From Brasenia schreberi (lineage: Eukaryota > Streptophyta > Magnoliopsida > Nymphaeales > Cabombaceae), in assembly GCA_036023115.1 (NCBI GenBank), contig JAYKKT010000079.1, positions 14,933,501 to 14,997,500 of the forward strand: a stretch of DNA of 64,000 nucleotides. The letters run 5' to 3'. The translations under genes were made by a program, and so were the position numbers. Positions within the stretch are counted from its first letter, which is position 1. Every line of letters begins with the position of its first letter. The notes beneath the pieces were generated by a model. The model saw only the letters and a program-made list of their open reading frames with translations, did no database searches and was not told where the DNA came from. Below are positions 13,040 to 25,899 of the stretch, piece after piece.

Positions 13040-14330
13040 GTTGTGTTGAAATCGATTGAAGCAGTCGAGTTTTTGTGCTGCTCGAAGCATTTTCCAGTTG
13101 CCAAATTGATTTGAGGTTAAACCTAAAGTTATTGAGAAATGCTATTAATTATCTGAACGACGCTTTCAACCATGGCTATTGCGTCTCGACTCGGATGCTT
13201 TCCGCGTGCTGCAATGATTTGAAGAAAACGTGTCCTCGCCTCGATATTCTTGGATCAACACTCCACAGAAAGCAGAGGAAGGTGCTCTCTCTATGGTCCT
13301 CAAGAGGTTGGCTCACATGCCCGATCCAGCACTCAGACTCCCTCGAGCAAGACATGGCTTGGTTGGCTATTGGGGTTAAGACACCCCAGAGGGGGCCCTG
13401 AGATGGCTTTTGGACTTCTGCTCGATCATCTTCTCTTTCGCAAACTACCCCACCAACTACACTCTGGGTCAATCTCGGTTTGTGGCATGAACCGACTCTT
13501 TCTAATAAGAGCTACCTCACCACTACCTACTAGTAGGTAGTGCCTTACTCCAAGAGATTCAATAGAAGGGCTTCTTCCTCCAAGAACGGGGGCCGACTCT
13601 GATCTTTTCTTCGCCTCTTCAGAGGTCAATGTGGGACCCTTCTATTCTATGTATGGGTGTGGAAGGCCATTTAACAAAGAGGACTCTCCAGCTTGAACTG
13701 ATAGCTATTGCGACTATCAAATAGGAGCCTTGTTCACTTCTTTCTGAAACAGCCCTACTAAAGTCAAGGACCAACTGCCCCCAAGAGCTCTGCTAACACA
13801 GGCTACTTACCTCGCTCGAGCTTCAACAATTGAATTAGCCGTTGAGTAAATAGAAGCTCTGGCTCTTTCCCTTGTTAGTCTTGCCGCTGCAAGACTGTGA
13901 GTACGATTTCTCTTGTGTTTATGACTGGTGTACTGCTATTGAATGATATCGGCCAAATGCCACATCCGTCATAGAAGTGGGCAAAGAAGGAGCTCTCCTA
14001 ACCGGTACCGATGGTGGTGTCATAGAAGTCAGAAAGAAGACCCTGACGCTGACGCTTGAGTTAGGCTTGTAGTCTGACAACAATATCCCTTTCGATTAGG
14101 CATAGTTTGCACTCAGATCCCTATGGAGTTGCATGGTCCTTGCTTCTGCCTGGGCTGGTGACCTTTCCGATGTTGCGATGATCATTTGATAACAGTCGCA
14201 CCCCTTTCTCGAAGAAGGTGCCACCATAGTCATTCAGCAATGAATCGAGCTTTGCTCCTACAACAAAGCGGCCATGGACCTAATGCCCAGGGGGATAATT
14301 GTTACTATTTTGCGACCATCTTCTGGGCCT
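13040..14330. other. GC-richer block, possibly organelle-derived DNA
   Basis: Base composition rises sharply compared with both flanks. Style and word use (for example AGAAGGGCTTCTTCC and AACAAAGCGGCC) resemble plant mitochondrial intergenic DNA. The first part (13160-13330) reads MAIASRLGCFPRAAMI and then a stop on the plus strand, which could equally be a broken nuclear gene. No organelle gene is identifiable, so the origin is a guess from composition. Confidence 0.3.
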
Positions 14331-14339
14331 TACGTACTA

Positions 14340-14945
14340 AACTTGGATTTAATATTATCAAAATGCCCCTTTAGCAAGAAAAAATTAGCAAATTCTTCCA
14401 AAACTTCACTTTAAATAGCATAATCTTGAATGTCCTTGCAAACGTTTGATTTTTTTAGCAGAAATTTCAACATCCCTATTCAAAGGTACTCGACTAGGAT
14501 ATTAATTGAGCCAATCATCACCATAAAACCTTCAAAAAAGTTATGAAAATGAAAAAACAATAGTTATTTAATAAAAGATCAACTTCTTTTAATAGAATAT
14601 CAAAGATATAATATAAAAAAATTATCTAAGATTCAAAGAGTGAGCTAAACAATAAAGTGGGGTGTGACTTTTTCCTTACTGAGCAACATGTATTAAATGC
14701 ACTACATCATAAAATGAAGAAAACTAACGTGACATCTTTTTCCCATACTTATAAGCTGCAAACTTTGACCTTCTTAATCATAAAACCTAATTATTCATAC
14801 CACAAATAAAGCTTTGGATTGTTAGTGTCTCTTATCATGTCTTCCATGGGAGCGGTGAAAGCTATGATGTGATCCACTTTATCGTACCAGCTCCCATTTA
14901 CCACTTTTCTTTTATAAATTTAAATGTGCCTTGATCATGTTCTTG
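14340..14945. other. AT-rich spacer
   Basis: No coding or repeat structure recognised. It may contain the decayed C-terminal half of the hAT transposase whose middle lies at 14950-15490. Confidence 0.35.
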
Positions 14946-14949
14946 ATAG

Positions 14950-15490
14950 TATGTCCATTCATTATTTATAACCATTGCGTCAAGATAACGCCTAAGAAGA
15001 TTGAATCTTTTGAGTATAACAATAATAAATGCAAACAAGTGTTTACAATGAAAAGTAACTTAAGAGAAGAAAATCTATTAAAAATAGTTAATCTCATATA
15101 ATGATTAATAATAAAATTCTTAATAAACAAAGTTTCACCATAACCTTTGTGATCCAATGACACTCATCATAAGTTTCTTGATTTGACTCGATATTAGTTG
15201 CACTATATATATTTCTTAAGGCAAGGTTAAGAGTATGTGCAACACATAGAATGCAATAAATGCTTGGATTAATGACTTCAATTGTTTCTCCAACACCTTT
15301 GCAATTCTTTACATTATCAATGATAAACAATATTTTGATACCCCACTTCATCAATCATTTTTTATCAAATTGATGATAAAATGTTTATATTTTACCTTAA
15401 AACAATTGAAATATTGACCATTACCAGAAGCATAAAATTAATCAAAGTCCTTTTTGGGTCACTCCATCCATCACTAACAATAGTTACCTT
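14950..15490 (-). pseudogene. hAT transposase fragment (DUF659 region)
   Basis: On the minus strand the pieces in order are VTIVSDGWSDPKRTLINF (about 15487-15430), FIIDNVKNCKGVGETIEVIN, CVAHTLNLALRNIYSATNIE and ECHWITKV (15094-15354), then FIKNFIINHYMRLTIFNRFS (14966-15163). This is the catalytic core region of plant hAT proteins with a DUF659 domain. The N-terminal BED finger and the C-terminal dimerisation domain are missing, and frameshifts separate the pieces. Its N-terminal side is cut by the repeat and LINE junction at 15484-15558. Confidence 0.85.
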
Positions 15491-15557
15491 TCTCGTGCAT
15501 CGACTTCGGATGATGGTCATGTTCGGAAGGTGTCACTCCATCCATCACTAACAATAG
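15458..15557. repeat. 26-bp direct repeat, copies 74 bp apart
   Basis: GTCACTCCATCCATCACTAA plus six further bases occurs at 15458-15483 and exactly again at 15532-15557. The first copy is part of the hAT transposase. The second stands alone and is immediately followed by the LINE fragment. Confidence 0.9.
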
Positions 15558-16000
15558 AGCAACAATTAGACCTACCATATTTTATGGTTCTGAGTGTTGG
15601 GTAGTTAATCATTAACATGTACAAAAGATGTTTGTGACATAAATGAAGATGTTGAGATGGATGAGTGGTCATACAAGGAAAGACCGTATACATAATGAGG
15701 TTATTAGAAACAAATTAGGAGTGACACCAATAGAGGATAAAATGAGAGAATATAGTTTAAAATGGTTTGAACATATAAAAAGAAGATTGAAAGAAACACC
15801 TATAAGAAGGTATAAAACTAGATTTTGAAAGTATTAAAAGAGGTAGAGAATGATCACAAAAGTGGTGGAAAGAAACAATAAAGAATGATTTAGTTTATTA
15901 TGAGTTAAGCCCTAACATGACATATGACAGGGCTTTATGGAAACAAATAATCCATGTAGCCGACCCCGTCTAGCATGGGAAAAATCTTAGTTGTTATTGT
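15558..16000 (+). mobile_element. RTE-type LINE, 3' fragment
   Basis: The segment starts within the C-terminal region (AACAATTAGACCTACC) and runs to the tail TTAGTTGTTATTG. It encodes KMLRWMSGHTRKDRIHNEVI and the related tail with several changes (stop at 15639, GRE for GRG). No clear target duplication. Confidence 0.9.
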
Positions 16001-18513
16001 GGATACTCATAAATGCTTTTATTCTCATTGAGTCATTAGGTTATGAAGGAATTGGTAATCAATAAGGTAAAGGAATGTCCCTAACCTTTTTATTTTTCTT
16101 AAAGCTTCTTATTTTATCCCCAACTCTAGTATATGTTTCTTATTTTTCTTGGAGGTAAAAGTTGCAAGCTCATTTCCAATTGAGAATTACTATTCACATG
16201 TATCTCTCTTTCCTATTTTCTTCCCCTACATGTCATCTTAAAAGAAGGCATGCCTACCACCCACCTCTTTTCAAATAGCACACATTATAGGTACATCCAA
16301 TATTTAAATAAAGTACACCTTAAGCTCATCTCATAGTCACTCATAAGCGGTGATGTAGTTTAGTCATGCTATCTTATGGATAAAAGTATGCTCATCACAT
16401 GCTACTCTTCAAATAACAGTGTCATAGACATGACCGTCTTTTTTGTCTTGCACGGTGTCCTCTCTTTGTCGAACTTTTGGAGCTCCATTCTCCATCGATT
16501 TTGTATGAGATTCGAAGTAAGATTGAGATGGATGTTAATAATGGTGAAAAGAAGAGGTCAAGAAGAGATCAATAGAGAATCAAACAACACTATGAAAAGA
16601 GTTTCAAAGAGAAAGTGTAAAAGAGGGCAAGATCAAGAGAGATTAGATAATTGAAGACAAAATAAGATTAAGAGAGAATAAATGAGGAGAGAGATCGAGA
16701 ATAGTTGTAGGGAGGAAGAGAGAAGCTAGCTACACAAAGAGGAATTGTTGAGGGAGGAGAAGTTGATGATCAAAGATGAGAAGAAAGAGAATATGCAATA
16801 GAGGTAGTTTGAGATATTTTAAACGGAGTGTTTAGTAAAATAGGATGTATGAACAAAAGTTATGCTTTTAATTACATCTTTCTTTAATTATCTTTGAACA
16901 TTCAATCACATACTTTCAAAGAAGATATTTGTCTTCATTATTTTCCTTTACACTACTATCACTGGAACTATTTTATTAAGAACTGGAACTTTAGGAAGCC
17001 ATAAAACTATAATATTTCTAAAAATATATATATAAGAGCATATATATACATTATGTAAACCAATAATTCAAGAACTCATAGAAAAATTGAAAATAATTAA
17101 GAAATTGAAAAAGGTGTAAACGAGCATATTGCTAACTACAAATACTTCAAAAACAGAAGAATTCGTATAACTATATAATGGAAAAAACCTACAATAATTG
17201 CTTACTCAATCTAAACAGCTTGTTGCAATCTTTTGATTCTATTGGACCTTCACTCGTCTTCAATGTTGTCTAAGAGAGAGAGAACATGCTAGAACGCCTA
17301 ACAAGAGGCTGTGACAGAGGATAGAAGTAGTTCGTAGTATTAACTAGAGATAAGGGCTGGAAGGTGTTGTATGGTTTCGTTCATGTGAAGAACAATTAAG
17401 GAGGACTAGGGGCCATGCTAAAATGGGTTCCTAAGACCTTTTAAATTTACTGGTTTCCTATTTTTAATTTTAAAAAGGCAAAACATTTTCTAGAAACAAG
17501 AAACTGAAGGGGAACACTTCAACAACATTTCCTTGGAGTTCCCTCTTCTTGTTTTGTATGCAAACAGAAAACTTATACTAAGTAATGTTTTTGTACTTCT
17601 TAGTGTGCATCAGTCGATTCACCTCAATAATTTAACTGAATCCTCAAAACCCATTGTCTCTATTTTGAAAACTGGAATGGAACCAAATTATATCGGTAAG
17701 ATGACCAAACTGAATCACATTATTTTGGATGGTTTGGTTCACTTATTTGGTTAGGGCTCTTTGTAGAATTATATGCTTGGACACAACCTACAAACACCAA
17801 TAACAACATGTAAATAATCTAACAATATTGAACAAGGCTAGTAGCAGAAGAAAACTAGGAAACTGATTGGTAACATTAAGCCAATCATATACATATAATA
17901 CATACATGTGCATGCACACACATATTCATTTCGCTTGGCCTTTTGTTGGTTTTGAGTTCCAAAACCAAACCAAACTAAAATTAAATAATTAATTTTTTTC
18001 CAGATTTTGAAACTAAAACTGAACAGAACAAACCAAAAGACCAAATTGAAATGGAAAGTAGGTGAGTTGGTTTGGTTACTTGGTTTAACTGAATAATGCT
18101 CACCCCTAGTTATGACACTCATTATTGTTCAGAACCTATAGGTTGGGCCATTGGGTCCTGTCATGCCCCTTGGGACATGTCAAACTGGCCAAGGTTAGCA
18201 TTATATTGGGAAGATGGTTCTAGAGTTGGCAATAGATTGGCCAACCTCGTTTCTTAACCTCAATTTTGTGTCCTGTACCCATCCTATTTTCAGGCGGGAC
18301 ATGCACAGGGTCGAATCTTTTTCTTTGTCATGGGAGCGGGAAGTATACCCTAATTTTACTTAATTAATGTTTATAAAATTAGAGCTATCTTTGATTTGAG
18401 TCATATTATTCATAAATCTAATTCCAATAATTACAAAAGTTTAAGATATCTTGCTTGAAAAGTCACTATCTTTTATATGAGTGAACACACACTATATTAT
18501 ATATCAGGTCAAG
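16001..18513. other. Long spacer
   Basis: Nothing identifiable. A purine-rich block lies at 16540-16800, and an open frame at 17533-17754 resembles no family I know. Repetitive-looking text at 17930-18110 (AACCAAACCAAAC and similar) may be an old element. Confidence 0.35.
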
Positions 18514-19620
18514 TCGGTCCCAATCCTAGATGTGAAAAGAGGAGGGTTGTGTTAGGCTTTTAACAACTAGCATAAAACTTGGTTAAATTTATTACCATGA
18601 ATTTTAAACATTAATAGCATTTTTTTTGTTGTTCTCTCTTAGCTATGTATCACCAAACCTGAATATGGTGAAAAGTAAACAATAGACTCTGTGTCTTCAC
18701 TCGGATATAGTAAATCAATTGTAGAGAGAGTTCTCACATCATAGATAAGTGTGGATAAAGAAGTTAGTCTCACTACATTGCTACCCTAATATAGTGAACA
18801 AATTATCGAAAGGTTCTCTAAAGTTTCAATATCAACGGATGTGGGAGATAATGAAACTAGTGCTAAATAACAAGATTCATATTGGTAGTTGGAATATTGA
18901 AATATTAGTTGGCAAGCTAATGAAAGTAGTAAATATCATAATTACGACAAAGATTTTCATTCTATATTTACAAGACACAAAGTAGGTTAGAGAAAAAACT
19001 AAGGAGATTGAAATTAACATAGGTTTTAAATAATACTCAGTAAAATAAAAGCTAATGAAACTTAAGAGACTTATAAGAAAGTAAAGAGAGAAGCAAAAAA
19101 ATTATTAATGAAGCAAAAGCTAAAACTTGGAAAGATTTATAAAAAACTCGACTCAAAAAAAGGTGAAAGATATATTTTTAGAATACCTAAAGCTAGAGAT
19201 GAAAAACTAAAGATGATACTTTTGATAGATTTATCAAACATGAGGATGAGAAGATTTTGGTGGCAACCAATGATATCAAAAATAGAAAGAAAAATATTTT
19301 CATAAGCTTTTCAATAAAAATATAGGTACTAGTATTAGCTTGAAGAGCTAACCAACTCAAAAAAATATATCAATCATATTTTCTTTCGATGTATTTAAAT
19401 GAATAAAGTCAAAGAAGTTTTTAAGGTTTTTAAGGTGTTAGTAAATATGTATGACCAAATTATATTCTTATAGAAGTATAAAAAATTGTAAAAGACAAGT
19501 GCCACTTGATTCATACAATTATTTAATAAAATATAGATAAACCAAAAGATGCTTGAGAAATAAATGAAGAGTATACTTATACCTATATTCAAGAACAATA
19601 AAAACATTTAGAATTTTATT
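18514..19620 (+). mobile_element. RTE-type LINE, internally deleted and 3'-truncated
   Basis: The element starts at the LINE leader (TCGGTCCCAA at 18514) and includes the leader repeats and the beginning of the endonuclease (18841-19020: MKLVLNNKIHIGSWNIEILV). It then jumps at about 19030 to the linker (ETYKKVKREAKKLLMKQKLK-like) and ends in early RT (KNNKNI, about 19610). Comparison with 38.1-41.4 kb implies loss of roughly 0.85 kb of endonuclease and everything after early RT. Divergence is high, so it is an old copy. Confidence 0.85.
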
Positions 19621-19634
19621 ATCCTTGGTAGAGA

Positions 19635-20674
19635 GGCATCAATTAATATTGACCTTGTATGTTCAGTAAGGTCTTGTTATATCTTTCAGCTACACCATTT
19701 TATTGAGGTGTCCTAGGCATTGTATTTTGCTTTGAAATACCAAAGTCTTGACAGAATTCCAGAAATTCTACAGAGGTATATTCACCACCTCTATCTCATC
19801 TTAATACTTTGATTGAATGCCCTAGTTGATTTTCAACTTCCTACTTATATTCTTTAAAAGCTTCAAATGCCTCAAATTTATGTGCTAAGAGACATATATA
19901 CATATATCTCGAGTAATTATCGATAAAGATTATAAAATAAACCTTTTCTCGATGTGACCTTACTCTAAAGGGTTTACATAAATCCGTGTGAATGGCCTCC
20001 AACAAGGTTGTTGCCCTTATTTTCTCTTTGGAAAAAAAACTTTTCTTATCATTTTTTCTTGTATACAACTAAACACTTGTTGAAAGTATTTTCCACAAAT
20101 ATTGGCAATAAGTCAAAGTTGAATAATTTTCTCAACTTTTTTAGACTTATATACCCAAGGCATTTATGCCATACATTCACATTAAAATTAAAAGCACAAT
20201 CAATATAAGCAGAAGAACTTTCATTATCATTTACTCTCAATTTTAACAATCCATGTTCTACATCAAATTTTCCAGAAAAAAATATTCTCCCATGTTTCCC
20301 CAGTCACGTTGCTAGGAACAAACTTAACCTCAAAACTTTTCTTCACTAAAGTAGGGACCAAAACCAAATTGTACCTTATAGATGACACAATCAATACATC
20401 ACTCAATACAATCGATATGTCTTATACAAAAATTCTAAAGGATCTAGTACCCACAATATTCGAGAAAGTATTATTTCCCATATACACTCGATGTTCTCTT
20501 GGTTTCTACTCCTTTACGTCCATTACACCTTCTTTGGTTTTTGAGATATGTGTGGTCGCTCCCTAGTCAATCCACCAACCAGTCACCGGATGGTCCATGT
20601 AAAGACATTCTGATTGTTTGTATCGTGGGTTGTTTCCTCCACTCTTCTTATTGCGACAATTCCTTTTATAGTGT
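19635..20674 (-). pseudogene. Copia element B: protease and integrase part of Pol, broken
   Basis: On the minus strand, reading from the Gypsy insertion leftward, there is the second half of the Gag zinc knuckle (HYKRNCRNKKSGG), the protease region (WWID with a stop, then SKTKEGVMDV; 20460-20575), a GAG-pre-integrase domain with its conserved His (VWHKCLGYISLKKLRKL, 20049-20249), then integrase (LLEAIHTDLCKPFRVRSHRE and FIDNYSRYMYICLL, 19841-20068) and NGVAERYNKTL near 19670. Stops and frameshifts are frequent. RT and RNase H are missing. The remaining Gag and the 5' LTR lie beyond the nested Gypsy at 32394-34975. Confidence 0.85.
20670..20674. repeat. Target duplication of nested Gypsy, left copy
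   Basis: AGTGT borders the left LTR and matches AGTGT at 32394-32398 beside the right LTR. A 5-bp duplication is typical of plant LTR retrotransposons. Confidence 0.85.
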
Positions 20675-22862
20675 TGTAAATGTGAAAATTTCACTCCAAG
20701 CTTATATAGAGACTTGAAACAATCATTTCAACACTACTTCGTGCGTGAACGTGCCATCTAGTTTCTAAAACTAGTAAAAGTGTGAATCTGACTTGGTGAT
20801 TGTGGCTAAACGGGCTCTTTTTGCTTTAGGCCTTCTTGAACCGATACTCAATGGTCAATCTAAGCACTTTAAGGATTCCAAATGAGCTAGTGATATTTTA
20901 AATTCACGTGAAAATGAGGTTTTAAAAATGATAAACTAGTGCACTGGTTTTCAAGTTCAAAATTTACAAGTTCTGAAAAATAAAAACTGGTTTTGTTTGC
21001 AGGACTTGTTTCCTGAATTGTTTTGAGTGACTTAAAGACCTCCAAATTTTATCAAAATTTTATAAGATAGACCTAAAATGTGGAGATTCTAGGACACCTA
21101 TTGGTTTTGAATTCGGGACTGGGATGATGCAGAATTAATTCGGCAAAATACCTCTGCTGAGACACCCAGAATTGTTTTGTCACAGAAATACACAGGCCCA
21201 AAGATGGGTCTGTATCTCGGTGTTCAGAGTTCCAAATTTAGTGCACTTGGTCTTGTTGGAAAGTTGTGGATGTTAGCTTTCTAATGAACCAAGAATCACT
21301 GATTTTGGACAAGACAACTCCAGACAGAGTTATGGGATGAATACCCAGGCTCTGTTGTAAGAAAATAGAGTTGACAAACAGTTTTCAGAAATTTTCATGA
21401 TCTTGCACAACTTTTAATACGTGGTTGTACGACCCTAAAATTCTTGAAAATTTTATTGTAAGTGGGATTGTATGTATAGATACAGTGTTAAATTTTTAGG
21501 GTGATTGGAGCAGAGGTTTGATAATTAAAAATCAGGATTTCAACATATGCAGTGATGCTCAAAATCAGATTTCTGGCTTTTATAACACACGTGATGCAAA
21601 ACTCACACGAATTAAATTGCAACAACACAACATCACAAATTAAATTGCTGAAGGAAAATGAATTGAAATATATCTAATAGCTTAAGCATAGAGGGGATTA
21701 GAAGATATAGAGTGTTTATAGCATATAAAGAGGTAGAATAAAGAATACAAACATATAGAGTGCATAAGTAAAAGAAAGGGAAATTTAAGCACATCTACTT
21801 CTATTACATCATGGGGGAAGACAAAGCTCCATTAATACAACCCCTTTTGAATTGAATGTGAAGAAGAGATGAAGATGAATCAAGTTAGAACAATACTTAC
21901 ACAGATTCCCAAGAAACCGACCACCAATGGTGGTGCATGGCCCTCACCTTCCCTCTTTTCACTCTTCTTTATCACTCAAACTTAAGTGACAGCACTTGCC
22001 TTGATCCTAGCACTCTCTTCTCTCTCTAAACCTCTCCCTAGTAGCTCACAATTCCTACAAGACTGCCCAAGGTGCAGCAATTTTTCCAACTCTTCAAGGA
22101 TGAGAGAACACGCCCCCCTTTGGCCTCTATTTATAGGCCAAGGGAGGCCTTTCTAGGCCCTTCTTTAGGGCGGGTGGTACAAGATTCAAGTCCAGCTCCA
22201 ATGTCTACCAATATTCACATGGAGGAGAGAGAGAGGAGTGGTCTCCCTTGGTCAAACATGGACCAGCCCCATGTGGACTGGTTGTGGTTTGAGTCATGTG
22301 CATCTAGCTATGATCGGCTAGGTGCTTGATGCCTCTAAGTTCAATAGGCCGGTCTTCAAGTTGATATGGGTCCTTTTGTTGGCTCGTCCCCTTCAATCCA
22401 AGCTAGGTAAGAATGTCATTTAATGTTTAGCCCAAAGATGTAGGTAGATAAGGCTATGAAAGCTTGGTTAAGTCAAGATATTTGGTTCAAACTCAGTTAG
22501 ACTTCATGTTTAATTCAATCAAATCAAGTTTAGGATTTAATTGAATTTAATTGGGTTTGATGAGGCCATCTACCTGATTTGATCTTGGATGAAGATGTGC
22601 ATTGACTTGATCTACTCCCTTGCTTCCTGGCTTGTCTTTCACGAACTTGATCCTGGCTCGAAGCGGGTCCCACTGTCACCTTGATTTCTTCCGGATTCAC
22701 TCTAATCTTCTGGATTGTATCCTTTGAACTTTAATTTGAAACCTTTTAAAATCTTTATTTTAAAGATTTAAAATTTTCATTTTAAAGCTAAAAGATTTTT
22801 AAAACAAGTCAGCTTTCGAAGTTGGGAGTGTTTTTAGAAAATTTTTATTTAGGGTGTTTACA
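20675..22862 (-). repeat. Gypsy 3' LTR (2188 bp)
   Basis: On the plus strand it begins TGTAAATGTG and ends GTGTTTACA. A minus-strand TATA box CTATAAATAG lies at 22136-22127. It carries about 105 bp (near 21270-21372) absent from the other LTR. Confidence 0.9.
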
Positions 22863-22877
22863 TATGCCCCTCTTTGG
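22863..22877 (-). other. Gypsy polypurine tract
   Basis: The minus strand reads AAAGAGGGGCATA directly before the 3' LTR, in the position and composition of a plus-strand primer. Confidence 0.7.
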
Positions 22878-24005
22878 CATTAATCCAAATTTATTTGGAT
22901 AATGGTAAAGAATAAAACACCCTTTTTAATTTACTTCCCATATTGTCTTGAGAATATAAATCATCCTTCATTTCATAAAACCCGTTCCTTAGATCATAGA
23001 GGAGGGGATTTTAGCCAAAGGGGATTTGACCCATGTTGAGTGCTAGTCCTCTAACATGATCATGCATGGCTGACTTAGGATATATGCATGCATGGTGTGT
23101 GATGCAAATGAAGTATGAAGTTTTAGAGACTCATTTAGGAGATGGATGAGCTTGAGGAAAAGCCTATGAAGGCTGGCTGCCCCAAGTAAGATAATCCCAT
23201 GTCGTTTGACATTTCAGGTTTTTAAAATTTGTTTTCAAAAGGGAACTCATTTTAGTTTCTATCAAAAGGACTTCCAATTTTTCATATTTCCCCTCATTTG
23301 GGTTTTAATACTCACTACTTAGCAGAGTTTTTGTAGGAAATTTTGAAAAACATTTCAAAATTCCATTTCCCACATAACAAAGTCTAATTATCAAACAAAA
23401 TGAAATCCAAATAAGTAGATTCTATTTCTACTTTAGGATTTTCATAGATAAAACCTTTCAATATTGGGACAAGCTGTAGGGATTTGGGAAAGAGTTACCA
23501 CGGTCCCTTCTGAAGCATCCCATGGTTTAAGGCAAGGAGATGAAAAATTGCTCTTTTTGAGCATTGACTTTTTCTTTTCTATCAACAGAGAGGGCCTCCT
23601 TTTTTTTCTTTTTAGAGGATTCTTTTTGTATTCCCTCTTTTTTTCTTTTTTTTCATTCAAAGAGAAGACCTCTTTCGGAGGAATTTTTGTATTCCCTCTT
23701 TCTATTTGAAAGGAAGACCTCTTTATGGAGGAGTTTTTGTATTCTTTTTTTCTTTTGAATTTTGTCAATTTTTCTTTTTGGGAGAGAAGTAAAATGGGAG
23801 AAAACTTATCCCTTTGGCTAGTCGATTCAACCAAGATCATCCCATTTCCTAATAGCATCTACCATTTGAAAATATTTTGCTATATTGAATTAGGCTTCAT
23901 TTTGTAAGCCAAAGATTTTTGAAATGTTACCAAATGATTTTGAAAACTCTACTTTTCATAAAGCATCGATTCCCTCATTTAGGGCCATACAATCAATCTT
24001 GATCC
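22878..24005 (-). other. Gypsy untranslated region between pol and 3' LTR
   Basis: No conserved protein. It contains a T-rich (minus strand A-rich) block at 23560-23770 made of imperfect repeats around GAAGACCTCTTT...GGAGGA...TTTTTGTATTC, spaced about 58 bp. Long non-coding 3' regions with tandem repeats are known in Tat elements. Confidence 0.5.
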
Positions 24006-24009
24006 TTCT

Positions 24010-25130
24010 TTTAAGAAGTTCAAAGGAGACCCATTTAAAAATCTTTTCAAATATTGAGCATTTATAGGGTCTACTAAATTTCTACCCTCAACATCAATCA
24101 ACCAATATGCATTATTGGTGGTTGTTCCCCTTACAACATAGGGATCATCCCACTTAGGCCGCTACTTTTCAAGTGGATGTGGGCCATGATGGTGGATGAT
24201 TTTCAATACAGGGTCTCCCACTTTGAAGTGGTGAGCCTTCATATACTTTTCATAATGTCGAGCTATCCTTTATCGGTATGCATGTGCATGATCCATAGCA
24301 AGGAGCCTTTTCTCATCTAATAAATCAAGCTCAGCCATTCTAGCATGTTGTAAAGTTTCTAGGGGTAGGTCGAGTGCAAGTGATATATGAAATGAATGTA
24401 ATTTGGTATGAATGAGAAGTATGACATTTATACCATAGACCAACTCGAATGGTGTGGTATTGGTAGGTGTTCGGATGAAAGTTCTATAAGCCCATAAGGC
24501 TTCATCGAGCTTCTCATGCTATGTCCTACCCTTCTCAAGGGTTTTTTCAATGATGCTTATGAGAGTCTTGTTTGTAGCTTCAGCTTGGCCGTTGCCTTGA
24601 GGGTAGTAGGGCGATGAGAAGTGTTGAGCTATGCCATAGGTATTACATAACTTTTCCATCTTCTTATTCTTGAAGGGTGTACCATTATCCGACAGTAGGT
24701 CTCTTGGAACTCCAAATCGAGCCAAGATATTTTTCTTAATGAATGTCACTACATGTTATCCTTGGATATTAGACAAGGAGGTAGCTTCAACCCATTTAAA
24801 AAAATATTTGGTGGTTGCTAAAATGAACCTATGTCCATTTGATGTAATTGGGGAGATGGGTCCTATGATGTCAAATGCCCACATGGTAAAGGGCCATGAG
24901 CTCACAATGGAATGCAAAGTGGACGATGGGATGTGAATTACATGTCCATGCACTTGACATTGATGACATTTCCTAACATGATCATGACAATCTTGCTTAA
25001 GGGTGGACCAAAAATAACCAGCCCTAAGTATCTTCATGGCCATCATATTTGCATTGGCATGGCCTACACATTCTCCATCACGGAACTCATGTATTGTAGT
25101 CCTAGCCTCATCAAGGTCTACATATCTCAA
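24010..25130 (-). pseudogene. Gypsy integrase
   Basis: The integrase starts with the HHCC zinc finger (H and H in HEFRDGECVGH, CHQC before the core), continues into the core with the first Asp in WAFDIIGP, the second in LLSDNGTPF and the Glu region in YYPQGNGQAEATNK, then a C-terminal region with HYEKYMKAHHFKVGDPVLK near 24220. A frame change lies at about 24750 between the first and second catalytic residues, with stops further on. The key residues themselves are visible, so decay is through frame damage. Confidence 0.85.
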
Positions 25131-25399
25131 CAAGATGCCGGTAAAACTCTTTTTGTAAAGAATCCCTCCCAAAATCACATATTGAGTTGAATTTTTTCGA
25201 ATAAAAGCTTTATCCTTGAAAGAAGCAAGTTCGAGAAATCCTTCATTTTCTAAAAAGTTTTTAATGTCTTGAAACCAAGGTTTTTCCATAGAATTTTGGT
25301 CATTTTGGCAAATCTCCAAATCGTGGGTGGATGGAGTGGGTGAGTGCCAAATTTCTAAGGATCGAGTTCCCATGATGGAATCAATCCTTAGAGATGAAC

Positions 25400-25780
25400 C
25401 TAGGGATGAGAGGGCATTCGCTATGATGTTGTCCTCTCTACCTATGTGGGTGAGTGTGCATGACTTGAAGGAATCGACCAATTGAGTGGCCAATTCGTGG
25501 TATGGTATGAGTTTTTTATTTTTGACTTGCCAAATTTTCGAAACTTGGTTTATAACAAGCATAGAATCTCCAAAGACTTCGATACATGATGCCTCTCGAT
25601 TTTTCAAAATTTTTAGGCCTTCTATGAGTGCTTAATATTCAACCACATTATTTGAGCATGAAAAATCTAGTCAAATGGCAATTGGGATTTCCTCCTTTTC
25701 AGGGGATATGAGAATTATTCCCACACCTGCCCCTTGTTGATTCTTTGCCTCATCAAAATACATTCTCCATACTTGATCTT
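25400..25780 (-). pseudogene. Gypsy second RNase H (plant/archaeal type)
   Basis: The reading is MYFDEAKNQQGAGVGIILIS, then after a stop region LKNREASCIEVFGDSMLVIN, and HIGREDNIIANALSSLGSS. The D...E...D (GDS) and late REDN..ANALS pattern is that of RVT_3-type RNase H. It lies between the first RNase H and integrase, which places the element in the Tat lineage. A stop at about 25610-25660 splits it. Confidence 0.8.
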
Positions 25781-25899
25781 CATTAAAACAATTTGCTAAA
25801 ACATGGTTTTGAAATTCATTTGCAAAGATGCCTTCATCAGGCATTTCATCAAGTATGGGATATGTATCTTCAAAAGGCAATTCAGCCATATGATCGGCT

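Noticed and set aside
22072..22329. Open frame in the Gypsy LTR, repeated at 31664-31873
   Set aside because: It lies antisense in the LTR around the TATA box and is not conserved in length between the two LTRs.
23464..23907. Phe-rich plus-strand and Lys-rich minus-strand open frames
   Set aside because: Produced by the T-rich tandem repeat in the Gypsy 3' untranslated region.
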